From Candidatus Caenarcanales bacterium (GTDB taxonomy: Bacteria; Cyanobacteriota; Vampirovibrionia; 2-02-FULL-35-15), in NCBI GenBank assembly GCA_020050435.1, contig JAGVKQ010000017.1, positions 124,001 through 188,000 on the forward strand: DNA of 64,000 bases. Reading direction: 5' to 3'. The notes under the pieces were generated by a model. It was not told the origin of the DNA and searched no databases. It was given only the letters and a program-made list of their open reading frames with translations. The position numbers and the translations under genes are program-made. This document shows positions 42,299 through 50,612 of the stretch, one piece after another. Within the stretch, counting starts at the first letter, position 1, and the number at the start of each line of letters is the position of its first letter.

Positions 42299-43777
42299 TT
42301 AATTGCTTCCTACTTTCTTTGCTGCTGGTGGTTGTTGAAGTGGACTTGGAGATGCTTGTTGAAGTTCAAGTAAAAGTTGAATTCTTTCAATCTTTTTTGC
42401 TAATTCAGCATTTGTTTTTGCTAATTCAGCATTTTCCTGCTTTAATTGATACATTTCACCTTCTTGCACACATTGTCTTTCTTCATCTGCTTGACTATTT
42501 GCAGTTAAACCCTCAGTAGCATTTTTCACTGCTTCCGCTACTCTCTCTACGTTAGTAGTTACTCCTGTAATAGCTTGTTCTCTTGCTACCTTTTCTGTTT
42601 CATCACCTGTTTTTCTTGCTGTAGCTTCTGTTTCATCGGCTTTTGCTCTTGCTGCTGCTTCTGCTTCATCACCAGCTTTCATTCCTGTAGCCAATCCAGC
42701 CAATCCAGTAGTTAATTTAGTAGTTAGCTTTTCATCACCTGCTTTTCTTTTTGCTGTTTCTCCAGTTATACGAGCACCTAATTTTTCATCACCATTTTTT
42801 ACTTCTGTTGCTAAACCTGACAATCCACTATTTAAAGCAGTCTTTAGCTTTTCATCACCAGCTTTTCTTTCTCCTGCTTCTGTAACTATACGAGCACCTA
42901 ATTTTTCATCACCAGCTTTTACAACTGTTGCTAAACCTGACAATCCAGAGTTTAAAGCACTAGTTAGTTTTTCATCACCTGCTTTTCTTTCTCCCGTTTC
43001 TGTTGTTATTGCAGTAGCATTAGCTTCATCACCCGCTTTTCTTTCTGTTATTTCAGCACCTAAAGCATTAGCTAACTTTCCAGTTTCTGCTGTTCTTGTT
43101 GCTACTTCAGTATCTAAATCTTCTCTTAAAACAGTATTAGACTTTTCATCTATTCTCCATTCACCGTTTTCAAAGATATATGGTTTTTTAGATTCTACAG
43201 GTTTGCCTTCTACCATAACCATACCTTCACTTAGTTTAACTTTTAAAGCTCCGCCACTAAGATCAAAATCATATGTTCTTGAATCTTTTGCTGGATCTTT
43301 AGATTGGTATTTTCCATTAGGCCCCATTACAAGTGCATATCTTTCAATAAAACTTGCTTTTTGAGCTTGGTTTAAATTACCACTTACTTCTAATCCTTTA
43401 TCACCATAAAATTTATTTACTGCTACCCATTCATTTTTTGTAGCATCTAAAACATGTTTACTACCTTGTTTATTTACAAAAATAGTTCTTCCTTCTCCAT
43501 CCACAAAGAATTGACCACCACTTTGCTTAGCATGCTCTGCAAATGATATTGACTTTCCATCAACTGTCATCTTTTTACTATCTAAATCTGCTGGGGAAAA
43601 GTTTCTTATAGAGGTTTTACTTGGAACATAAAAATCTTGAAGGACTGTCACAATTTTACGTCCTTTGCGTCCAGTTGCAATGTTTACATATTGTTGTTGA
43701 ACATCTAATTTACCGAATACTTGTTGTGCTTGTTGTTGAGGCTGTGCATTACAGCAATTCATTCCATTATTTCCCAT
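42299..43777 (-). CDS. Repeat-containing coiled-coil (fibre-like) protein
   Basis: A 492-residue unknown protein. The N-terminal ~225 residues are mixed and Gln-rich at the start (CCNAQPQQQAQQVFGKLDVQ), with beta-like segments (GQFFVDGEGRTIFVNKQGSK). From about residue 225 it is Ala/Glu/Lys-rich helix containing three consecutive 40-residue repeats that begin RKAGDEKL (RKAGDEKLTSALNSGLSGLA; RKAGDEKLKTALNSGLSGLA; RKAGDEKLTTKLTTGLAGLA) plus a partial unit before them. A leucine-heptad coiled coil follows (YQLKQENAELAKTNAELAKK) and a Gln/Pro tail. No signal peptide. The shape suggests a trimeric fibre or cytoskeletal rod; function unknown. Shine-Dalgarno TTAGGAGATAAA. Confidence 0.75.
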   Translation of the reverse strand: MGNNGMNCCNAQPQQQAQQVFGKLDVQQQYVNIATGRKGRKIVTVLQDFYVPSKTSIRNFSPADLDSKKMTVDGKSISFAEHAKQSGGQFFVDGEGRTIFVNKQGSKHVLDATKNEWVAVNKFYGDKGLEVSGNLNQAQKASFIERYALVMGPNGKYQSKDPAKDSRTYDFDLSGGALKVKLSEGMVMVEGKPVESKKPYIFENGEWRIDEKSNTVLREDLDTEVATRTAETGKLANALGAEITERKAGDEANATAITTETGERKAGDEKLTSALNSGLSGLATVVKAGDEKLGARIVTEAGERKAGDEKLKTALNSGLSGLATEVKNGDEKLGARITGETAKRKAGDEKLTTKLTTGLAGLATGMKAGDEAEAAARAKADETEATARKTGDETEKVAREQAITGVTTNVERVAEAVKNATEGLTANSQADEERQCVQEGEMYQLKQENAELAKTNAELAKKIERIQLLLELQQASPSPLQQPPAAKKVGSN

Positions 43778-43998
43778 TGTTTTATCTCCTAATTGTTTTT
43801 CTGTTAATTGGTTCGTAAACTATAAACATATAAGGGTTTAAGTAAAAAGAGATTTATACCTCTTTACAAATTAATTTGATTAATTTTTTTTCATATATGT
43901 AATTTAAAGAAAATTTTGAAAAAAATTATGTAAATGTGTTAAAGATGAATTAACAAGAAATTTAAATTAAGGGACTATAGTCATTTAGTACTAGATGT

Positions 43999-45318
43999 TT
44001 AATTTGAGCTTGCATTTATCATTCTTTCTGCAATAGTTCTTAATTTAGCTTCATACTCTACTGGTTCTAATCTTTCTTCTAACCTTACAAGCTGAGAATG
44101 AATAAACTCTAATAATTCTAAATCTACACAATCCTTAGTTAATTTTTCATAATCTAGCTTTTTTGTAGCTTCATAGATAGCTTGAACTTGATCCGATTTA
44201 TCATTACCTTGTTTTCTAAAGAACGGAGTTTGCCCAGCAAATAACTCATACAGAATAATGGTTAAAGAAAACAAGTCAGTCCTAGAATCAAAACTAAGCT
44301 TACTAACTGAGCCTATTTTATCTGGAATTCGCTCTGGAGAGATATACTCTCTTGTTCCTAACGGACTTTGGAAACCATATTTACAATTGGCTTCCAAATA
44401 ATTACCAAAATCTAAAAGTTTTGGAACATAATCAATATCAAAGTTTATATTTGGTGGCTTTATATCACAATGAACAATATTATGTTGTTCTAAGTGCTTA
44501 ATTGCATCTACCATTTGAAGTAAACTATCCAGAGCTATAAGTTCTAATTCTTTCTTAACTAAGGTTTTTTGATCAGGATTAAGTTCTACTAATGTTATTT
44601 CTTTTGGAGTAAAATCACTTTTAGCTATAGTTATTCTTGGGTTTAATGCATCACTTTTTATTAGATTTAAAAGATCACGAAAAGATATTCCATGAAGTAA
44701 ATCCATTATTATAATCATTGTATTATCCATGGCTTGGAATTGTTTTGCAGTAAGAATATTCTGGTGAGGCGAAAATCTCACCATTCCCTCTCTGAAAAAA
44801 TAGCTTTCTAAAGTCTGACCAGGATGCCCTAATTCTGGATCAAAAGAAGAAAGAACAACAAAATCAGGAGGAGTTCCTAATCTAGGATCACCAGATAGAA
44901 GAGGAGAACACGGTGGAGTTGATTCATCTGCCGGGAAAACATCTGCTAGAGGCGTAGACTCATCAGAACTAACTATTTTCAACTCTCCAATAGCTAGCTT
45001 TTTTACGATAACTGGCTTACCAGTTTTCATTTCTTCAGCAATAAAGATAGATGTTCCTGTTTTTGAATTAGAGCTTATTCTTTTTCCACAAAGCTGATAG
45101 TCTTCTCCATCAATACTTATAAGTGAACCAGATCCTGTGCGTGGATTATTTATTCCCTCAGAGAAAAAACGCGTAAAAAAAATATCAGAACTAATTGGAA
45201 GCACTAAATCATGTTTTGGATATCTTAATTGAAGAGGTGATTGATATTCTTTACCAGGCCCCATTGGAGGTGTAAATCTGACTCCTAGACCAGGAGTATG
45301 TTGGACTACTAATGTCAT
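43999..45318 (-). CDS. Eukaryotic-like Ser/Thr protein kinase with a long insert
   Basis: A 439-residue soluble kinase. The catalytic loop IVHCDIKPPNINF has H283, D285, K287 and N290; the DFG motif is at 303-305 (LLDFGNYL); the activation segment ends GTREYISPERI; helix F is RTDLFSLTIILYELFAGQTP. The ATP-binding Lys is probably K106 in KPVIVKKLAIG. Between it and helix C lies an unusual insert of about 55 residues, Ser/Pro/Asp-rich (SSDESTPLADVFPADESTPP). No transmembrane, PASTA or other sensor domain, so it is cytosolic or exported by a non-Sec route. The first 25 residues are T/P/G-rich. Substrates unknown. Confidence 0.9.
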   Translation of the reverse strand: MTLVVQHTPGLGVRFTPPMGPGKEYQSPLQLRYPKHDLVLPISSDIFFTRFFSEGINNPRTGSGSLISIDGEDYQLCGKRISSNSKTGTSIFIAEEMKTGKPVIVKKLAIGELKIVSSDESTPLADVFPADESTPPCSPLLSGDPRLGTPPDFVVLSSFDPELGHPGQTLESYFFREGMVRFSPHQNILTAKQFQAMDNTMIIIMDLLHGISFRDLLNLIKSDALNPRITIAKSDFTPKEITLVELNPDQKTLVKKELELIALDSLLQMVDAIKHLEQHNIVHCDIKPPNINFDIDYVPKLLDFGNYLEANCKYGFQSPLGTREYISPERIPDKIGSVSKLSFDSRTDLFSLTIILYELFAGQTPFFRKQGNDKSDQVQAIYEATKKLDYEKLTKDCVDLELLEFIHSQLVRLEERLEPVEYEAKLRTIAERMINASSN

Positions 45319-45396
45319 AGTATTTTAATTAAACTATATAGATCTTAAATAAAGATCGGGCTTTATGTTTTCTTTAGAATGTGGATTAAATTAAAT

Positions 45397-45834
45397 TTAT
45401 TTAATTTTTATCTTCTTGACTTTAGTACTTACAGTAGCTCCATCTATGGCACTTCCACCGAGTTTATCTACGACTTGACCCACTGAAAAATCAGTCTTTC
45501 CTCTTTTTAATCCTTTAAGAGTAAGAGTAAATTTTACAGAAGAGGGTAAATTACCATTTGTTTTTATAATCCCCACTCCATCCTGACTAAAGACTACAAG
45601 AGATCCCGTAGAATCACTCTTAGCTGCTGAAATATTTACAATGGTTTTATCAAGTGTTACTGGAACTACAAATGAAATCGTATTATCAGGGATTTGATCA
45701 ACTATAATCAAAACTGATTTTGGGGTAGTTTTTAAAGTTTTTGGCTTAGCAAAAGCCTCAGGGACTACTAAAAAGTTAGAGATGCAAAGTATTGCTAAAA
45801 AAACAAATAAAGCCTTTACATGTATAGATTTCAT
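45397..45834 (-). CDS. Secreted beta-rich protein (cohesin-like at best)
   Basis: A 145-residue protein with a signal peptide (VKALFVFLAILCISNFLVVP, cleavage near AFA-KP). The mature part alternates strands (ISFVVPVTLDKTIVNISAAK; VVFSQDGVGIIKTNGNLPSS; VKFTLTLKGLKRGKTDFSVG) and ends in a Lys-rich strand (VSTKVKKIKIK). The order resembles an Ig-like or cohesin fold, but similarity is weak. Located in the periplasm or on the surface. Downstream of the kinase's start and on the same strand, so separate transcription is likely. Confidence 0.6.
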   Translation of the reverse strand: MKSIHVKALFVFLAILCISNFLVVPEAFAKPKTLKTTPKSVLIIVDQIPDNTISFVVPVTLDKTIVNISAAKSDSTGSLVVFSQDGVGIIKTNGNLPSSVKFTLTLKGLKRGKTDFSVGQVVDKLGGSAIDGATVSTKVKKIKIK

Positions 45835-45968
45835 ATTTAAAACTCCTAATTCATTCTTACCTAAAAATTATTCTATCAAAAGATTGAAAAAATCAGGGTT
45901 TAAAGTAATACAGCTAGCCTAATACTTAGATGGGATTATAAACTATAATATCTACCAGGGAGAAAAAT

Positions 45969-46532
45969 ATGAAAAATTTTAAATGTTTAAATTTGTTAGT
46001 AGGGGTTTTATTTATTAGTTTACTAGTCACGGGTTGTTCTAACTTTGATAAGCTTCCATGTGCTGGTAGCGGATGCTGCGGTAAAAAAATGGCTTGTGCA
46101 GGAAAGCCTTGTGAAAGTGGAAAATGTGACAAAGCTCAGTGCCCATTTGAATCTTGTTTAATGAAATCAACTTGTTGTGCTTTAAAAAACAAAGAAGAGC
46201 TAGGTCTTAGTGATGAGCAAGCTACTAAAATAAAAGATCTTGGTTCTAAAACAAAAAAAGATGTGATTCAACTTAAAGCTGATTCAGAAAAAGTTGGTAT
46301 AGATATTAAGTCAGCTGTAAAAGCAGATGATTTTAATGCTGAAGCAATCAATGCATTAATTGATAAAAATCTAGAGATTAAAAAGCAAACAATGAAAATC
46401 ATTGTTAATTCACATGCTGAACTCTTAGCAATACTTACATCTGAGCAAAAAGTTAAATTAAAAGAAGTTGTTAAAAATTGCAAAGGTAAAGAGTGCTGTT
46501 CAGAAGGTGAATGTAGCGATTGTAAGAAGTAA
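45969..46532 (+). CDS. Cys-rich lipoprotein with a Spy/CpxP-like domain
   Basis: A 187-residue lipoprotein: signal peptide with lipobox LLVTGCSNFD (lipidated Cys at residue 23). Next is a Cys cluster (PCAGSGCCGKKMACAGKPCE, CDKAQCPFESCLMKSTCC) and a helical domain LGLSDEQATKIKDLGSKTKK...AILTSEQKVKLKEVVK, which carries the two LTxxQ-like motifs of the Spy/CpxP/ZraP family. It ends in another Cys cluster (CKGKECCSEGECSDC). Spy-family proteins are periplasmic chaperones or metal sensors; the flanking Cys clusters suggest metal binding. The Shine-Dalgarno is AGGGAGAAAA. Confidence 0.75.
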   Translation: MKNFKCLNLLVGVLFISLLVTGCSNFDKLPCAGSGCCGKKMACAGKPCESGKCDKAQCPFESCLMKSTCCALKNKEELGLSDEQATKIKDLGSKTKKDVIQLKADSEKVGIDIKSAVKADDFNAEAINALIDKNLEIKKQTMKIIVNSHAELLAILTSEQKVKLKEVVKNCKGKECCSEGECSDCKK

Positions 46533-46595
46533 AATCAAAACTCAGCACAAAGCCAATTATTACTTCTATTTAAAACACCAAGGTGTGCTTAGCAG

Positions 46596-48047
46596 CTAAA
46601 AGACTCTATCCCCTCTACTAGGGAGTCTGCGTTGCTTTGCAAATTCTTCTGTCCCATCATCAGTTCTTTGATCTCTCACTGCCTTTCGCCTTAAAAGGTC
46701 TAGCCTATCCCAATCAGACCTAGTTATTCGTTCTAAATTAGGGTCTGTAGGGCATAAATCTATGATCTCTGCAATATCAGAATAGTGTGCACGATAAACC
46801 CATAAAAAATACTCTCCATTATTTTCTCCAAGAAAAACTGGACACTTTCCATATTCATTGGTAAAAATAATGTGCTCAGAATCTAGATTATATGGATCTA
46901 TAAAATCCCTTGCAATACGTTGATCAAACTCAGTAGTACCAGCACCTTTCCAAAACCTCTCTGCACCTTTTCCAGTTAATATCACTGCAGTACTTGGCAT
47001 TTCTGTCATATGATCACAACCGCATCTTTTTCTATCAACATATTTTTCAGCCATTTCATATTGATCTTTATGTGTAGTCCAAACTCTTTCTTTCTTTTCA
47101 TTAGTTTTAATCTCAAAAATCAGGGGCTCCCACATTCTCCCCCTTGGAATGAAAACATCTCCTTGATACTTATCAAGATTTGGAAATTTATTAGAAGAAT
47201 CTTTATTTGATAAGCTAGGATTTCTTTTTCTAAAATATTTTTCTTGCCCAGGTCCAAAACAAATTATGTCATTTTCTGAGACTTTTTTATATCTAATTTT
47301 AAGACCCAAGTAAGTTTCTATTGCTTTTCTTTCTTGAAAAGACAACCTCTTCTTATCTTTTGGAAGTGCTACCCAGATTCTATTTCCTTGATGATTTCTA
47401 ATATAGAGCGTAACATTTGTATTAGGTATTAAAAATTCTTTTCTGTTTGTAGTTTGTGGGTCTTCCAATTTAGTTTCTATGGCTTTTGTTACCGCTCTTT
47501 CTGGCGATAAAGTGTTTGCTGTTAGAGGCGCAGCATAGGATTCCATCATAGGTATTTTCTCTCTTAAACCTAATTTTTTTTCTAGAATTAGTAGTTCAGC
47601 CTCACTTAATTTTTGCCCATCTTTAGGAATGATTCTCCACAAAGCAGTCTGAGTATAATCTTCTTCTCTGCGAAGAATAATTTCATCAAAAAGTAAAATT
47701 ACATCACCTAACTCATATTTCCCAGCTTCTGGAATAATTCTAAGATCTCCTGCTCTTGCTCCATTTTGAAAATGCTCTCTCAAAGACCTAGAAGTTAGGC
47801 ATATTGTTGACATTATATTAGTTCGATCCCTAAAAGGAGTTTGATTTAATACGATAAGAACACCAAGCATAGTTTGAGGTAAAAATGCTGATGAACCTTG
47901 AGTTAATTTTATTTTATACTTATCATCACTTCTTATAAATAAACCAGTTTTAATTTCAGGAACTTCATTACTGCTAGTACTAGCAGACGCCTGAGAAAAA
48001 GGAGGAGACTCCACACTTGCTATTGCTGCTGCTTGAACGGCCAACAT
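46596..48047 (-). CDS. Unknown protein with an internal duplicated motif
   Basis: A 483-residue protein not recognised. The N-terminus is Ala/Ser/Pro-rich (MLAVQAAAIASVESPPFSQA). A motif occurs twice: ALWRIIPKDGQKLSEAELLI with LEKKLGLREK, and RIWVALPKDKKRLSFQERKA with IETYLGLKIRY, suggesting a repeated alpha/beta unit. Another segment contains CGCDHMTEMPSTAVILTGKG. No transmembrane segments or catalytic signatures. The Shine-Dalgarno is TCAGGAGTAGTAA. The 125 bp upstream show no clear regulatory site. Confidence 0.6.
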   Translation of the reverse strand: MLAVQAAAIASVESPPFSQASASTSSNEVPEIKTGLFIRSDDKYKIKLTQGSSAFLPQTMLGVLIVLNQTPFRDRTNIMSTICLTSRSLREHFQNGARAGDLRIIPEAGKYELGDVILLFDEIILRREEDYTQTALWRIIPKDGQKLSEAELLILEKKLGLREKIPMMESYAAPLTANTLSPERAVTKAIETKLEDPQTTNRKEFLIPNTNVTLYIRNHQGNRIWVALPKDKKRLSFQERKAIETYLGLKIRYKKVSENDIICFGPGQEKYFRKRNPSLSNKDSSNKFPNLDKYQGDVFIPRGRMWEPLIFEIKTNEKKERVWTTHKDQYEMAEKYVDRKRCGCDHMTEMPSTAVILTGKGAERFWKGAGTTEFDQRIARDFIDPYNLDSEHIIFTNEYGKCPVFLGENNGEYFLWVYRAHYSDIAEIIDLCPTDPNLERITRSDWDRLDLLRRKAVRDQRTDDGTEEFAKQRRLPSRGDRVF

Positions 48048-48172
48048 TTACTACTCCTGAAATATAGACATCTATACGGTTTTAACAAGACCCAATTAAT
48101 GACTTATCTTACCATTTGTGCAATCTCTTTTAAGTGGTAAAAACAGCAAAATATAAGGTTTAAGAAAAACAA

Positions 48173-49207
48173 TCAAACTAATTGTGTTTTGCTAACCGTA
48201 TGCAAAGCCGATGCTGGTCCATAATATACATCTCCCGAGCCACCGTAAGCATATCCAATTCTATTACCTTGTGGAATTGGAAAACAATATGGTAATTCTG
48301 CAACGAGGGCTTTATTATTACCACCATCAGTTAAAGCCTGAGCATTATTAGCTATAGAAGGTATTACGACTTGGTCAATTTCATTACTTCTAGTTTCAGG
48401 ACCTAAAAAATTTGTCCCGCCTAGTACAATCAAGCTTTGAAATTTTAGTTTCTTTATAAACTCAGTAAATGCAGGGGTTTCTTTTCTAGAATCATGACTA
48501 AAATACCAAAATCGTTTTTGATTTCCCATATCATCTTGAAATTCTATTATTGCATTAGAATTAAAGCCTCTTTGTGTGGGATGTGTACAAAAATTAAAGG
48601 ATCCATCTTGATTTAAATTAAAGTACTTAATTCCTGTAACATTGGCTTTTGAATATGCAATTAATTTTCCAATAGAAATAGCTCCGAGTCCAGCTCTAAG
48701 AGTAGTAGAATAATCAGGTGTTGCCCCTGGTGATGAATAACTTACTGAATCATACATGTCATAGCTAAGGGCTACTGAAGATATTGTTTCTTTCTTCCCA
48801 TTTACCTTATTCATTCCAGTTAAAACTTGATTAGGACTACCAAACTTATCAAGTCCATAAGAAATAAAATCCTTTCCTGCTGGAACTAATCCATATAGCA
48901 CAGCAGAATTAAAGCCTCCTCTTGGAGCATAAACAGTGGAAGAAGAAGATAAATTAGTTCTCTCTCCAAGACTTCTCAAAAATTCAGTATGTTCAAGCAC
49001 CTCTTCAGTTTTATAATATTGATCTGTTTTCATTACAGCTAAAATACCAGCTGTTGCTTTATCAAAAGCCATTCCAGCATAAAAATTATGTGCATTCCTT
49101 GGAATACTTAAAACATTTTGCTCAGGTTCGAGTGTAGAAGCCCTACGCACTACAGTAGGCTGAACTAAGTTAGGTTGACAAAAACTATTTACTCTCATAT
49201 TACTCAT
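48173..49207 (-). CDS. Unknown soluble protein
   Basis: A 344-residue protein of unknown function, Ser/Asn/Gly/Tyr-rich and beta-rich (LIAYSKANVTGIKYFNLNQD; AIIEFQDDMGNQKRFWYFSH; SLIVLGGTNFLGPETRSNEI). The first 30 residues are R/V/P-rich with no signal peptide (NMRVNSFCQPNLVQPTVVRR). Two ATGs lie near the start (49207 and 49198). A TAATAT box lies 8 nt upstream of the first, so the leader would be very short. It is divergent from the caspase-like gene, and the dyad at 49252 lies between them. Confidence 0.55.
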   Translation of the reverse strand: MSNMRVNSFCQPNLVQPTVVRRASTLEPEQNVLSIPRNAHNFYAGMAFDKATAGILAVMKTDQYYKTEEVLEHTEFLRSLGERTNLSSSSTVYAPRGGFNSAVLYGLVPAGKDFISYGLDKFGSPNQVLTGMNKVNGKKETISSVALSYDMYDSVSYSSPGATPDYSTTLRAGLGAISIGKLIAYSKANVTGIKYFNLNQDGSFNFCTHPTQRGFNSNAIIEFQDDMGNQKRFWYFSHDSRKETPAFTEFIKKLKFQSLIVLGGTNFLGPETRSNEIDQVVIPSIANNAQALTDGGNNKALVAELPYCFPIPQGNRIGYAYGGSGDVYYGPASALHTVSKTQLV

Positions 49208-49251
49208 TCAAATTGATATTACATTCCTAAACACTTTAAAGTCAACGGATT

Positions 49252-49273
49252 AACATTAAAAAAATTTAATGTT
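49252..49273. promoter_or_regulatory. Recurrent dyad (perfect form) in a divergent intergenic region
   Basis: AACATTAAA-AAAA-TTTAATGTT is a perfect 9-bp inverted repeat around AAAA. It shares ACATTAAA-N4-TTTAATGT with the site at 57840. It lies 66 bp before the caspase-like gene and 44 bp before the divergent gene at 49207, so it could control both. Confidence 0.55.
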
Positions 49274-49339
49274 CTAGTTTTTCGATGTAAATATATAAAT
49301 TATCTGTTTATTTTCACTTTATATCTTTAAGGTGGTCAG

Positions 49340-50596
49340 ATGTTAAACACTGTTTTTCTTGCTAATATACTTAATTCAACATTCTCTCAGGAAAAAACAA
49401 AACCTGACAAAGAGTCTGAGAAATCTTATGAAGAATTAAAAGCACAAACAATTGAAAAATTAAATGCCCTGGTAAAAGAGTATCCTGGAAAGAAACTTCC
49501 TTACGAACTAGATATTTCAGTATATGGTATAGGCAGTTATACAAAATATATAACAAAAGCACTGGAAGAAAAGAACTTAGATGATTTATATAAATATCAA
49601 AGAAGAATTTTTGAGAGCTTTAAAGAATCAATGGCAAATCATAGGGCTTATAAAAATTTAGCCTTAAAAAATGAAACTCACAAGGAAAAAGCAGAACAAT
49701 TTTATTTATTGGGTAGCGTGTACTATGAAATGCTAAGAATCATTAAGCCTGTCTGCATAAAGAGTATGGAATCAGCAGCAAAAGAAATTTTGCCTCATTC
49801 TAGTAGTGGAAAATTTAAATACCCAGAGGCACATACCATCTTTGCTGCAAATCTTCAGGATTTTGATATTGGAGCAGCTCCTATTCCAGATGATATAAAT
49901 CCAGAAGAATTTTTTAAAGATTATGCTGGAGATTTTAGTAATATAGAATTTGGAAATTATTACATCAAAAATTTAGCTACTCAAATAATTCTTGGAAAGG
50001 GGACAATTGAAGAGGCAGCAATAAAAGTTGGAGCAGAACTTAGAGGCTCAGATCAAAACCCTGTAGTTCCACTTCATAGGATAGGTAAAAGTGCAAGAAC
50101 TGCAGAAGAAACAGATTTTAACGTACTTATTGTAATTGGTTCTCCAAAGAGAGAAGATGTTGAAGGAGATAAGAAATTACATAGTGCTAGTCTGCATACA
50201 TTAAAAAATGCTATTCAAAGAAGATATGGTAAGAAGTGTAAACATTTTGAATTTATAACTGAGCCGTATCTGGAAGATTTACGTGCCAAGTTCCAAGAAA
50301 TTTCAGATAGCTTAAAAACTACAAACAGAAAACTGTATGTAATTTATATTGGTCATGGTTTATCAAACTCAATTGATGAAGGGATTTCAGCTAAAAATAA
50401 GAACATGCAAGGAGCTAAAGCACTTGAAATTGAACATCATGCAATTGATAGAGAAGAAGGACTTACAGAAAAACAGATCAAACTTCTTTATAATGTATTT
50501 TTACAAAACATTGAAACAATATCAATTTTTCCAAACTGTCAGAGCGGAGCAGCTGTAACTTCAATATGTTATGAAAGATTAGATACCGTTGCTTAG
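49340..50596 (+). CDS. Caspase-like (clan CD) cysteine peptidase homologue
   Basis: A 418-residue protein. The last ~160 residues have the clan CD layout: NVLIVIGSPKREDVEGDKKL (first strand), LYVIYIGHGLSNS with the putative catalytic His339, and IETISIFPNCQSGAAVTSIC with the putative catalytic Cys400, comparable to the hhh-GHG and D-x-C-x-SG motifs of caspases, metacaspases and legumain. The chain ends 18 residues after that Cys, earlier than in active members, so it may be inactive or truncated. The N-terminal ~260 residues are helical. No convincing signal peptide. AAGGTGG is the Shine-Dalgarno. Confidence 0.55.
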   Translation: MLNTVFLANILNSTFSQEKTKPDKESEKSYEELKAQTIEKLNALVKEYPGKKLPYELDISVYGIGSYTKYITKALEEKNLDDLYKYQRRIFESFKESMANHRAYKNLALKNETHKEKAEQFYLLGSVYYEMLRIIKPVCIKSMESAAKEILPHSSSGKFKYPEAHTIFAANLQDFDIGAAPIPDDINPEEFFKDYAGDFSNIEFGNYYIKNLATQIILGKGTIEEAAIKVGAELRGSDQNPVVPLHRIGKSARTAEETDFNVLIVIGSPKREDVEGDKKLHSASLHTLKNAIQRRYGKKCKHFEFITEPYLEDLRAKFQEISDSLKTTNRKLYVIYIGHGLSNSIDEGISAKNKNMQGAKALEIEHHAIDREEGLTEKQIKLLYNVFLQNIETISIFPNCQSGAAVTSICYERLDTVA

Positions 50597-50612
50597 TTAA
50601 TAAAGTTTGATT

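Noticed and set aside
45381-45402. ATTAAATTAAATTTATTTAAT as another dyad site
   Set aside because: It overlaps the 3' end of a gene and the arms and spacer do not match the consensus.
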